Source: Heliocidaris erythrogramma
Lineage: Eukaryota > Echinodermata > Echinoidea > Camarodonta > Echinometridae
NCBI GenBank assembly: GCA_025617745.1
Contig: CM046861.1
Span: 10,646,244-10,710,243 of the forward strand
DNA: 64,000 nucleotides
Direction of reading: 5' to 3'
Shown here: positions 1-13,100 of the stretch, piece by piece
How the letters are laid out: each line of letters starts with the position of its first letter
How positions within the stretch are numbered: the first letter of the stretch is position 1
Translations under genes and position numbers: made by a program
Notes under the pieces: model-generated
Databases searched by the model: none
Told to the model about the DNA's origin: nothing
Seen by the model: the letters and a program-made list of their open reading frames with translations, nothing else

Positions 1-951
1 ATCACTCAAAATTTCACACTCATATTGTATTATTTTCGCTGTTTCCGGAACTCTGCACTGTGTACATACCTAAAGTGCATACAGAAAGGAGACTGCGAAC
101 GTACTTTCACCGCACACGCAAACTTCTAGCTCAAGCTATGAGCTCGAGCGCTAGCATTGCGGCTGCTGTTACACACCGAGGCGTTAGGCAGCCGGCCAGC
201 CTAGCCCGGCACGGCGCGGCTGCTGCTTGGTGTAAGGCGGCAGTATGTGGAGCTGCTCCGTAGTGGAATCGAAAGGATGAATAGGGAACGATCAACGTGA
301 GTTTTTAGCTGGTTTTTTATGTTTCTAGATCTAGATAATTTTATTATTCCCATTGATAATTGTTGGGGTGTCATAAAGAGTAATTTTAGGACATTTTGAG
401 ATCTAACTTATACAATTTTGGTGGCAGTTGCAGTTTAAAAATTACAGATTTTGTCGCCAAAATACGGTTTTTCAGCTTGGCGTGTACGGAAAAGCTTGGC
501 CAGAGGTTGGCAGCTCTGGGTTAGATATTGTTTGATTTTCAGGTACCTGGGTCCGTGACCTAATTTTCGGGCAGGTACCTGAAAATAGAAATACCCAAAA
601 TGGAAATCAGTGAAAAAAATTTCATGATCATGGTTCATTTTTTCATTGTTCATTGTGATAGAGACGGTGTTCCGTGGGTTCAAATTCTATGATTCTTGAG
701 ACAGTTTGGATATTTTGAAGAATGAAAAGTTTCTCTTAATTCAACACAATACCACGTTTCAGCGTTTAAAACAGCATGTGGGACTAAAAGGGATTTATTA
801 GAATTATTTAATTAGATAAAGCCAGGTTTTTACTTAATTAGATATACATTGTAGTAAACCTATAGGTGTACTTTGTGAATGCCTTAAGCATCCCTTGAGA
901 TGGTGCGCTTTATGAATGATCATTGTAGCTGCCGTTATTATTTCTTCACAG
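1..951. other. upstream flank or intron, no supported gene
   Basis: No coding exon could be supported here. The first 300 bases are more GC-rich than the rest and contain a donor-like GTGAGT at 297. The short reading frames that run into it either stop or end in a phase that cannot join the exon at 952, so an untranslated or unrelated leader is possible. Bases 540-600 repeat the motif GGTACCTG in direct and inverted form. The polypyrimidine tract before 952 is a good splice acceptor. Confidence 0.5.
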
Positions 952-1179
952 GTTGATCTTGGCATTATCGAAGGCAACCATATCACCCCAAAGCAAGCTT
1001 CTAACCTCCTCCAGAAGCTGGAGGATCTTGTCCCAAAGGGTTACCCTGTGGTCCTGCACGGTCATGAAGAGATGGTGAAGAACATCAGTACGGTCCAGGG
1101 GTCATCAGCAAAAGGCTCCACTGCACCGGCATTGATACCAGTAGCACAAGATACCAACTTGAGATTCCTCTTCATGAAG
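952..1179 (+). CDS. exon a of the DUF6589/PHD gene
   Basis: Acceptor AG at 950-951 follows a pyrimidine-rich tract; donor GT is at 1180-1181. It encodes 76 codons, phase 0 at both ends, from VDLGIIEGNH to RFLFMK. ALIPVAQDTNLRFLFMK lines up by eye with the DUF6589 stretch that normally carries an IPVVEDWH-like motif. The frame stays open beyond the donor into a GAT repeat, giving a long aspartate run that is probably intronic. Confidence 0.7.
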
Positions 1180-4100
1180 GTAGGACAACCCAGATTAATG
1201 AAAAAACATGATGATGATGATATTGATGATGATGATGATGATGATGATGAAGATGATGACAGTGATGGAGAGGATGAGGATGATGATCATGACAGTGATG
1301 AGGATGATAATAATGGAGTTGTTGATGATGATAAAGATGATGATGATGATGAAAGTGATGGGGATGATAATGATTTAGATGAGGATGGTGTTGATGATGA
1401 TGATGAAGATGAAGACGATAAAGATAACAATGGCAGTGATGAGGATGATATTTATGGAGATGATCATGCAGATGATGATAAAGACGATGATGATGACAGT
1501 GATGAGGATGATAATGATTGAGATGAGGAGGATGGTGATGATGATGTTGGTGTTTAATAAGTATGGAGGATATCAGAAACAAAACTACCACATGGGCACA
1601 AATTCTCCTCTACAAGGGTCATGTTGATGTCAAAGGCATGTATTCAGTTACCACACTTGCATCTTCCAACATCACCCCCTTTAATAGTTGCTGCAAGACC
1701 TTATTTCACTCACCCAGTGGACTAGGGGTAGATTTGATGGTCAATTTTACCTGACTGCTAAGATAGCATGTGTATATGCTTTTAAGTAAACAGTCAGGGG
1801 AACGGCGGCTTTTAATCCTCGCCAAGGGACGTGGTAATAAGGATCAATGCAAAGGGCACAAGCGCATCCATTTGGTTTCGAACCCGGGTCCTCCTAAGCC
1901 ATCGCGACTCGTAAAAAGAAAACCAAGCCTCTATACACTTTTGTACAGGATAAAGAAATGCCTGCTTAGAAGAATTTATAACAAAAGTTTTTTGCTTTAG
2001 TCCAATTGCTTTTACTTCCCATGAACACAGGACACCTTGACAGATCTGCATGTTCCAACTAGCCCAACCGAGAGAGCAACTCTGCGGAACCTGATGCACA
2101 TGTTTGGCCACGACGGCATCACGGATAAGAATGCTCCTTTTCAATGTCTAGATGACTTCTTTCTGGTATGAAATATGTGTACAACTATTTGAAAGAAAAA
2201 AGCTGCAGAAAATCCTCTTTTCTCGAAGGGGAAGCCCATCCTGATATTAAGTTTTATTAAAAGCAGAAAATTGATAGAAACATTAGTGGAAGTTGGAGGA
2301 AAAACACTCGGCTAGAGCTGGGGTAATAATATGATTCGCAGGGCCCTCAGGGAGAGCAGTATACTATATTGATGAGGTTACCCTGGGTAAGCAAGAAACG
2401 TTATTATAATTATAACCAGTAGAAAGTTATGAATTTTTAAAAAAATTTTAAGCAAATGCAAATTGGCAACTCTGTGATGTTAACTTTTGAGTACCTCTCC
2501 TGTATGCTTTGTATCTATTTTATGAAAAAAATGTGAATATATGTGCAATAATTATATCTAGGATGCATGTTGATTATAATTGATTGTTTTTTTAGTGAGA
2601 GAATAGAAATATTATTCTTTAACGGTATTCATATTTCATATTGGATTTTCCTCAAACTCTAACGGATCATTTTCTCTTTTGTCTCTGCTTATATTAAGAC
2701 CAACTTCATCTCAGGGTGGACTTCCCTTAATGCACTCTTTCTTCTCTAAATACATGTTTTATGAAAATATAATGTTGTTGATTGAGTGATTAGATGAAAT
2801 TAACTGGCCAGGTAACTTTGGGATTAGTAGAGGGCTTTGGACTATTAAGACATACATGTAAGTGACTATATCCCACAGTACATTATGTTATTGGAGTGCT
2901 CAGATTCTGGAAAAATTTGCAGTAGCTATTGACAGGAACATTCAAACTGGTAAAACCTTAACCCTAAAAAGACTTGGTTATTTTGGTGCTCTCTGAACCT
3001 GTTTCACAAGACATAATAGGCCAGAAGCCTGTCCCGAAATAGTCACTCCATTTTATCCATAAGATTTGACCCCAAAAAGTTACTTAGACCATCTATAAAT
3101 TCATTGACAAAAAGGTCAGCCTGACCGTAGCCATCGGGTTTAGCCCCCAAAGCCCCCAAAAGAGACCCCACAGTCGGGTCGCTTACACCCCATCTCCCCC
3201 ATGCACAGACAAAAATTTATGTTCGGATAGGGTGACCGACGCCCCCTAAAAATTGGGGTAAATTTTTCCCCTTGAAGCCCAGGGACAAAATTTTGTCAGA
3301 AGGAAGAGCTATGCATGTATGCATTCCAAAATATAAAAATTGACAAAATTGTCCATCGGGAAGGGGGTGTCAGACCCCTGAAATGAAAACCCAATGAAAG
3401 TGCCCTTTGACAACGCTTTGCCCCCCCCCCCCCCAAATGCTCTGTATGTAAAGGAAAGCCATTTTCTTTTTAATAGTCACAGTTGGCACGGATGGTGGAG
3501 TTGTCCGCAACTTTATCACAGTGACCTATTTGGCCAGTGAAAGTCCCATATGTATAGTGATAACAAAAATTCATAACTTTCTTATTGCTTGTCTTATTTT
3601 GTTCAGACTTTCACCAACCTGCTTCTCTGATTTTCCTCTTTCTTTCAGACGGCTGGATGTTAATATTGTTGGACCTTGATATGTGTGCATTATAAATTCA
3701 TAATATTGATATCATTAGTATTATTATTTGTATTATAAGCATAACTGCCACTTACGGCGAATCATAACAGTGCGTTTTATTTCACCACAATAGAAATTTA
3801 AGGCGAAAACGAACGTGGGTTAAGTCAAATCTGAACAATAGGCTGAGATAAAAGGATTCGCCTTAATGTCACATGTAAAGTTATTATTATTACTATTATT
3901 ATTATCATCACTATTGTCACTATCATTACTCTCTTTATCATAATACCAGTTTGTGTGCTGTGCTATGGTTGTGGGTTTTGCCCTGGAGGTGCTGATCAGC
4001 AACGAAGATGAACTGAATGATGGTGAGCCAGAGACTCTCCTACAGAGGGTTTCCGCTGAGGTCATCAGGCGCGTGTGGCATCAGATGCCCATGGATCAAG

Positions 4101-7100
4101 TGGCTGACATCGCCAATGCGGAGGTCGAAGGTGACGAAGAGTCGGAGTACAGATTCTGCTTCTGCAAAGAAGGTAAACTCCCTCACAAAGAAGATGTAGT
4201 TGACGCTTCTATTAGAAATAGGCAAATATCTACTGCACAGGCTGTACCTTTGGGGACAAATATTTCTCTGATTTGGAACAAACTTGCTTGTTTTGTGAGC
4301 CCCAAGTTTGCAGTCGACCTTTGACAACACATAACATGTATGTACCTGCCAACTGTCCCTATTTAACAGGGACAATCCCGATTTTTGGTAAAAGGAAGAG
4401 CCACTTCTACCACTGTGTCCCTATTTTTGCAAAAATCTGTCTGTAGTGATGTATAGGAGACTCGGAAATGTCCCTATTCTCAGCCTCTGCCTTGTCATTT
4501 GTCCCCATTTCTTGGGTTTCAGGGTTTGCAGGTCTGACATAGTCATACACATGTGTGACAAGTGTCATGTCATGTTGTGGCACATTCACAAAATTCATGA
4601 AAACTAACTCACCCTAAAATGTACTGTTTGTCAAGTAGTTTAGTGCGATAAACAGGATTGTGTCATTTTCATTTTGTTTTCATTTTGTTTGATATCGTTG
4701 TATGACTCATGCTTTGGCGACGATTGCTCTGCTTCAATTTTGTACACTAAAAAATTTCTAATCTTCAACCCTAGACCAAACACTATGGCCCTAATTCACG
4801 AAAGATGTTATTTCAAACCAGGGTTTCAATCTCCATAAGCATACATGTACATGTAGTACGCGCATGTGCTCTTGTTCAATGGGTGGATAGTAATGCTCTT
4901 ATATACGCTTTTTTATGCTTAATTTATTCCACGGGGGAGGTTTAAACTGTGGGTTAGACCATGGTTTATTAAAAATAAACCTCTTACATGAATTTGGGCT
5001 AATATCTCACGTAATCCTAAGCGTAACCTAAAGTCTAATGTTAACCCAAACTCTATATCTTTGACGAAATAAAGCCCTGATGAAATGTTGAGCATATGTC
5101 AGAGTACTCTTTGATACAGGGGATCATGAATTAGCTTTTAGTTTGTGTTTGAAAGTCTAGCCAGAATGTAAGAGTATATGAAGAAATTTGCTTGTCCTTT
5201 TTTATGTAGAACTACATGTATATAAATGAGGAACAGGTTCTGTATTCCGCCATTGGGTACGCAACGGAAGCCCAAAGACCTCACCAGTTCTTGCATTTTC
5301 CCACGATTTACGTATTTATGTAAAGTTGTTTACAATTGCAAGCTGAAAAATAATGTAGTAAACACAAATTTTTGTAAACATAAAGTTCGAAAGATGATTA
5401 GTTATAAATGTATCATTCACAACTGTATTGCAATGTCAAAGTTCAATCAACGAAAAAAATACAAAATATTAGAGATATTTCTTCCGATACAAACAGAAAA
5501 TTTCACCTGTTTAACTTCTTCTAAAATTCCTTATTTTGGCTAGATTTGCAAGAAAATCACTGTGATGAATCATTTTATTGTACATTTTTCTACAATCGTA
5601 TGGTATTTACTTAGCTGAATTTTCTGCATGGAGTTATGTCGGGGGAAAAAAGGATCTCAATGTCAAAGCAGCAAGGCTGATATAACAAGAAAAGTATTAC
5701 AACCTTGCCCCACACATCAAAATCTGTGTACGCCTGTGCTGCGTGAATTGAGTGAGTGGTCCATTGGCCATGCACATGCGCAATCCATGAATGGGCTTAC
5801 TACGACTGACTCATGTGCAGATTGTGAATTCGGCATCACAGCGTATAATTTGCTGCTCCAAATTGCTGCAATATATCTTGTGAAAAAGACGTAATATCTC
5901 TGCAAAGAAAGAAATTGCATCAGCGAAACTTCCTTTATGGACTTGTGTTTTTCGACGATTGCATTTCAAAATGTTGCTATAACTCAACAAAACAGACATC
6001 ACATTTCAGGATTTTTTCAGACAATCATAACAAATTAGTTCATGTGGGAAGTTTTAGCTCATAAATCGCCAAAATAGAGGCGCAAATTTAAGTTCCTTGT
6101 TTTGCCATTGTGCTGACCCCACGCACGCACAGAGCTAGACGTCTCATTGGTATTTCACAACAAACGGGTCGGTAATCCGATGATAATTGGTGACCTGCAC
6201 CAGGGCTGTGTTACTTGGCTTTCGACCAGTCCACGTACAAAGATGAAAACAATTTCAAAGACAACTTTTCCAATCTTCTCCCTTATCGGCAGATCGGGAA
6301 GACGAGCGTATGCTCGAGTGTAGCAACATCAACTGTGAGAACGGTAACTGGTTCCATGAGCTGTGTGTCTCCAACCCACAAGTGAGCGACGACTGGTACT
6401 GTAGTACCACATGTCAATCATCGGGTGGAGGCCAGTACTGTGTGTGTAGGATGAAGACCAGAGAAGAACTTGTCTGGACCTGCGCAAACAAGAAATGCAA
6501 ACGCGGAAGAAAGTTCCACCATGGGTGCGTGAGATCTACAGTAGGCCTACCACTTACCAAAGGTAAGGGCATTTTTGTCAAGGGGGTTTCAATATGAGGA
6601 GTTTGCGTTTATTTATGTAGTTGCAAGTGAACCGTTAGATGAATTTATTTGCTTTTGCGAGTTGTTGGCCTATTACTTGTGTGTTGAAGTAGCATGTGTA
6701 AAAGACTGATGTGTCCTTAAAAAATTTTCATTATCATTATAGGATGATTAATTTGTGAAATTTCTGAACATCAAAATATGCTTGAAGGTGTAGAAATGAT
6801 ACTTGTCTATAGCTACTTTGCGGAATGCATTTATTATTACTACCATTACTGGACATATCTAATAATTTTTTATATATGATGATATAAATATTATTTAAAA
6901 AGACATTTAGGTTAGAACTCACTTAACTGAAACATCAAAAGAAATCTCTGCCGACCAACAGGTCAGAAATGGTACTGCTCTGCACAATGTCAGAAGGGCA
7001 AGAAAATTGAAGAGGACCAGGAGCTTCGATACCTGGAAGCGGTTACCTGGCGATGCCTGTTCAACGAATGCTTGAGGGATGCGGAGAGAGAAGGCGATGG

Positions 7101-10100
7101 AGAAGCTCTCATGGGATACTGGCGAATCTACATGCCAGAAATCTTCAAGAGAGGACATGACATGATTTTCCTGGCTGCACATCGACTCCTTGCAGGTGAT
7201 GTTATTATATTAAAGTAGAACGTTGATGATTTTAAATATTGGCTTAATACTTATTATTGCATAGATGGCATAAATTAAACAAGGTTATCCAAATTCAACG
7301 CTTGGAAACATTTGAAGTAATGATTATTATCAATTATAAAACGGTAAAATACAGCCCCCGATATAGCAGCTGAAGAGCTCCTCGAACGCTGCTGAGATAT
7401 GTGACGACACACCCTGGACCAGTCCTGTCTAAGCAGACGATGTCCCATAACATCTTACACATTTTTCAGAGCCTATTTTGTCATCTCCTCTTCACTTATT
7501 TCTCTTCCTTCACTAGCGTCAGTCTTAATGTTAGTCTGTTGCCTCACTCTTAACTTCGTGTATGGTATTATTTTGATGAAAAATGCAGCGTTAAAAAAAT
7601 AAAGGAATCAGTCACTTGTAAACAAAATAAGACGCCATTGTATTTTCAGCTGTTTGCACCGGGGCATGTTCGGCGTTTCAAGAGGCAACGAATACCATCC
7701 TGCTATTATTCGGAGGGCTTTTCAATTTGAAAGTGGGGTTTATTTCATTGATCATTGAGCCTTCTCCTGTGTATTTACAATCAAACGGTTTTAGCTATCA
7801 GAATCAGTTTCACTTTCCCTTTATAATGGTGTGAAATAAAGTCATGTTTAAATACACCAAACTCTTTATAATTTGATAAATAATTGCATTGCAATTACGT
7901 TCATTCATTATAGGACGTCGTCTGCTTAAGCAGGATCGATCCCGAGTGTGACGACATCAAAACATCGCTATATTTCTGGCAAATCCTCGGATATTCCAGA
8001 TGCTGAGAAGAGCTTTTATTTGTGTTGTTTTTATAATCATCAGATACGCAGTTGACATAAAACTTATACGATTGCCATCTGTAAGCTTCCCAGTTTCTAG
8101 TGATACATTAATTGCCATATTTGTGATTTTCTTTGAATATCTACTTTAAAAAGCAATTCTTCTTTTCCCAAGTTGGAAGATTTGTCATTTCAATTTCCAC
8201 TGGAAACTAGTTTCTCTTTTGTAGGATACTTCGTACTTTTGGAAAGCACTGTTAAGATCAGCTTGACAGTATTCATATTAAGATCAGGATATTTCATGGG
8301 ATCATCTAGGTTCAGTTACCCATTGTAGATATGGGTACTTGGTTGATATAAATTCTTGTAATGCTTCCGTGCTACTACCATTATCGTGAAAGCTCAGCTC
8401 TAGCTTGACTCGATATCGTACGGTCATCGTGGTAGTTTTTCTGGTTGCCTGAAAACTCTTCATACAAATAATAATTATTGTTATCACTTATACCTACAGG
8501 CATATCTGGGTGTTTTGAGCCACGCGTCCGGCAGGAAGTCATCCACAATAGGACCATGAACTTCGAGGGTGAGGCAGGGAAGAACTTTTCCTTCGACCTC
8601 CAGAGCAAAGGTAAAAAGAAGGCAATGTATCCAGTAAGCCTGAGTCGAACCGATAGCCGGTGTTCGATCGAAGACATCGAATCCTTAATACGTTTTGGCA
8701 AATTCGGTGCATCGATTTGTAGTCCGCCAGATTTTTGACTACCGTAGCCACCATGAAAAAATTAAATAAAAAAAGAAACTCCGTAACGTACAGCATATAT
8801 ACTAGCAGAGAACGTGAAGGCGACTTCAAAGTTCAAACTGTTGGCTAACTTTCGCTTATTCGCTCGCGGAGGACGTGCTTTCTCTATGGAAAAATCGTTT
8901 TGTCGTTACGAACTGAAGTTTACGATAATTTTCTTGCACTCTCTCTGCATTGTCAATTTGACAATTGTATAATTGAACATGATAAATACGGGCATGAGTA
9001 CGAGTGTTCCTACTTAATTCGCAATAACTAATATCACACTCTCATCAAATTGGCAATTACTTCTGAATGATCTCTGAAGCTGAATGAAGTCGAGTCTATA
9101 TTGAGCGACGAAAAGTTTATTTCGTATTGTTTTTTTTTTTTGTCATCGAACAAACGTGTTCCATTCAGCTCTCCAAAGACAAAGTAAGATTATTAATTCT
9201 TTGAATTTGAATCATTGTCGGGTGTGTCGACAATGAGCATCCCTTCGTGCGACACTAGTGACATTTTGGCTAGCCATACGGACTATAGAAACTTAAGATT
9301 TTGGCTCGTCCGCTGTGATTTTTACTAGCCATTGGCTAGCGGGCTATCGTTAATTTCGAGCAGCGAGAGCCCATACATATGCCCGCGATGCCAGCGGACC
9401 GGTCACCGGTGCATGGTGCATGCACTGCGTGCAACTGTGTGCAACTCTGTTTTCACCGCACATCATTTATCGATTAACCGGTATTCGATCGAATCAAAGC
9501 CGTCGAATCCCGGTTTATGAAATATTCGATATGACTCAGGCTTAGTATCCAGTGGTGAAAGGTCGAGGCAGAAAAAAAATTGCTGTTGGCAGGCGTCCAT
9601 GATCCCTTGTATCATGTGCAGTAGTTCTCCTGTCTCTTCCATGTGGGGGAAAATGAAGAAGCCCTAATGATACTTTTAAGTAGCAAAATACAGTGGAACC
9701 TCGTTATAAAGGAACACTGTTATAACAAACTCTCATTATTACAAGGTCATTTTTCCGGTCCCACTTCTTTGTATTCTATTGTTTTTTAGCACTGATATAA
9801 CAAGGTTTCGGTATAAATAGGTAATTTCCTTGGTCCCAAGGAGGTTGTTATAAAGAGGTTCCACTGTACATATTGTGTGTTGAGAGCCAGAAGGGTGTTA
9901 CCTCATATGTTTTAACACAGAGTTAACGCCCTTCTGGCTGTCAACACACAATACAGAGCTGTCAACCATTCCGTTTTTCACAGAATTATTACCACTTTTT
10001 AACCAATATTACGGCACTCCGTTTTTTCTTCATGAAATACGTTTTTTTTTTAAAATTCCAATATGTACTAAAATGTATTGTTGTGTTCGCGTGTCATACT

Positions 10101-13100
10101 GGTTGTTGTAAATCAGCATATTTTGCTAGCGGAGTGTTGTCTATGACTTCGGGTTTGAGCTATCGATACACGTAATGTTACAGTCCCACCGACGAAACCG
10201 AGCCCAAACTGACCGATGGTACATTTACGGTATATCATTCAAATAACGCAAGTTTCGATCGCTCTTCCGTCGTGTGACTGGGTCGTGTGACTGCGAAAAC
10301 ATGTTTTATTCGCGCGGTGCCCATGCAGCGTGCAGCCATTAGGGAGAAAGTGAGGGAGAGAGAAAGAAAGAGAGGGAGAGAGAAAGAAAGAGGGAGAGAG
10401 AGAGAGAGAAAGGGAGAAAGCATCAATATTAGCTGCAAAAAAAAAGTCAACCTACCCCACCATGGAACACGGATCACAAGATACATGTATACCCTGCCCG
10501 AAATAAAATAGCCTAAAAATATGGGGAAAATAGTGGAAAAATAGATAGGGAAAATATATTTTTTGACTATCTTTTCAATGGATAAATAGAGGAAAAATAG
10601 CTTGTAAAATAGTGTGAAAATATAGTGGAAAAATAGTTTTAAAATATATTTTTTTCATATATTATTGGAACCGAAATCTCTTGTTAAAAAATATTTTTTT
10701 TCACTATTTTTTAATTTCTACTGAAAAAATAGAAAAAATATATATAGCATAAAATACCCCCCTTAATATTAGAAGTACAAAACATGAAAAATTTGCAGTC
10801 TAAAAAGTATTAGAAGTACAAAAGATAGCTTAAAGATAGTGCTGCAATTTGCAATATTAGAAGTACAAAAAATAGCATGAAAATATAGTTATTAATTTGC
10901 AGTCTAAAAATATATAGTAGACAATGTTTTAAAAATAGTTTTAAAATAGCCTATCATGTGTGCAGAAGAAAAAAAATAGGTTAAAAATAGTTAAAAGTTG
11001 TCGAAGGTTAAAAAATAGTCCCAAAATAGTTCTGTAAAAATAATATTTTGAAAAAATAGCTTTTACATTTAAAATAGTAATTAATAAGAAGCTGGCCAGG
11101 AAATTGTGAAAAAATAGTCTATTTATTTTCTAGTTTTCAAAAAATAGTATGGACATAGAATATTTTTTTTCTATTTTTCAGCGAAAATATGAAAAAAATA
11201 GAGCTATTTTGTTTTAAATAGGAGAAAAATAGGGGAAAAATAATATATAAAATAGGGAAAAAATATATTTCTGTTAGCCGGAAAACGGTCAGGGTAGGGA
11301 CACCGATTTTCCTTTTCAAAACATGGCTTTTTCCGTTTCAGAAAATCTGCAATTCCGTTTCAGATGGGCTAAAAAACGTAAATTCCGTTTTGCCATAGAC
11401 TTTGAACACATGAAAAAACAAATTCTGTTTACATAAGATTTGCATACAAACATGAACTTGTAGGGTACAAGTACTATTTGTACTATGACACCTTCATCAG
11501 TACCTTGAAAACATTTTTTTTTGCAAGAATAGCGTAAGTCTTATAAATTTCTTCTTGAAAAATGAAAAATTTTGAGGTGAAAGGGGTTTTACACGACTTT
11601 CAATTCGAAATTGCATTTTTCGTTTCAAATGGTCATTTCCATGAATTCCGTCCGTTTTCCATGATCGTGGAAATCAGTGTCCCTATAATCCCTACATGTA
11701 CAAAGATAAAATGATCTGTGTATGAATGATACAATTTAGATAATCAAATAGGTAGGGAGTCAAATTGCAGCTATCCGGTATAGACATATGTGGCTATCCT
11801 CATGCTGCATTACGTAATTTCCTCAAACAATTCCCCTTCAAATGCGTGACAAAAACACATGGTGGAAGAAATTCAACAGCAAAGCTGAACAACTGATGTT
11901 TTGATCCCACAAAGATGAAAGACCTAACCCTGGCCAGTAATTTCACTTGGTGGGTTGAAGAATGGCATGTTAGAATTGTATCAATTTGGACTTCATTAAT
12001 GTTATATTCCTTTAGTATAAATATCGTGTACTTTGGCTATTTAAAACATTAGAAAAGTGTGCTCATTTTGCATATTATCAGTTTTGGTGGTTGAATGATT
12101 CCCAAGCCGTTTTATATATCCATCCCCTAGTAAATCTCAAGTTATATCAGGAATAGGACAGATTGTTACCAATGTCTCCTTAACCCCTAGCGGGCCATGG
12201 GCGGTTATATCCGCCTGGGAGTTATCCGTACAGCTGGCCGTGGGCGGCATCTGCCGCCCGCCAACTATCATCACATTTAACATGAAATGTCGAATTATTG
12301 CCAAAATATTGTAGTTTTCTAAATACATGTAAAGCTTCATTGTTTTATAAACTTACGATTTCGAGTCAGTTTGATATGGGGTTACATTCGAATTTAGTGC
12401 GAAAACATGATTTCTTGGTAGAAAGTCAGATCACGAAGGCATAATATACTACGAAAACATATCCCAGAATGCATTACACGTCGTTGGGTAAAGGTCCTTG
12501 GAATGTACGTGTACATTATAATCCCACTCTCCTACTTGTATACAAGCTGTGATCACAATGTTTACAAAGTAAATACATAACAAAGTATCCTGGGCTTATA
12601 TTACAAAAACTCCATCCTATAGGCATTTCTATGACAGGAAATGGAACAAAGAAGCGTTATGTAATAGGACAAAGAGGCAGGGTTCTGCAAAGGCTTTTTG
12701 TCAAAGAAAAGGTTCAAGTCCAGACACTATGAATAGAAAGCTCTCAGCTGAGATTATCTCCCTGTAATACCTCCCTGAATGTTTATCAATTTGAAGGCAT
12801 TTTCAAAATGGACTGTAAAAATGTATAATATATTTTGTAGGGATACATGGTATCGTCCTAATAATTTATTCTTCGTACTTTTTGTAATGCTAGCCCCTCT
12901 GTACATTTCTGACAGAACCCCTATTTTTCACTTGGATTGGTCCAATGAACTTGCTAATGCAACACCCCTATTTTTCATGAATGGAACATTCCTATTATTC
13001 GTGCTCTGAAATGGGTCAATAGGGTTTACATGTATGAACAGAGAAGAAAATGAGAGTTTTGACCTCAAAAAGTAAGATTTTTATACATTTATAGTTTGTG

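Noticed and set aside
60..263. 67-codon open frame at the left end
   Set aside because: GTG start, alanine-rich without domain, and it cannot be spliced in phase to the exon at 952.
1172..1591. 139-codon minus-strand frame rich in histidine
   Set aside because: It is only the complement of the GAT repeat.
3649..3740. Possible extra exon after a good acceptor at 3639-3648
   Set aside because: In the required phase it stops after four codons, while the exon at 3950 continues the domain perfectly.
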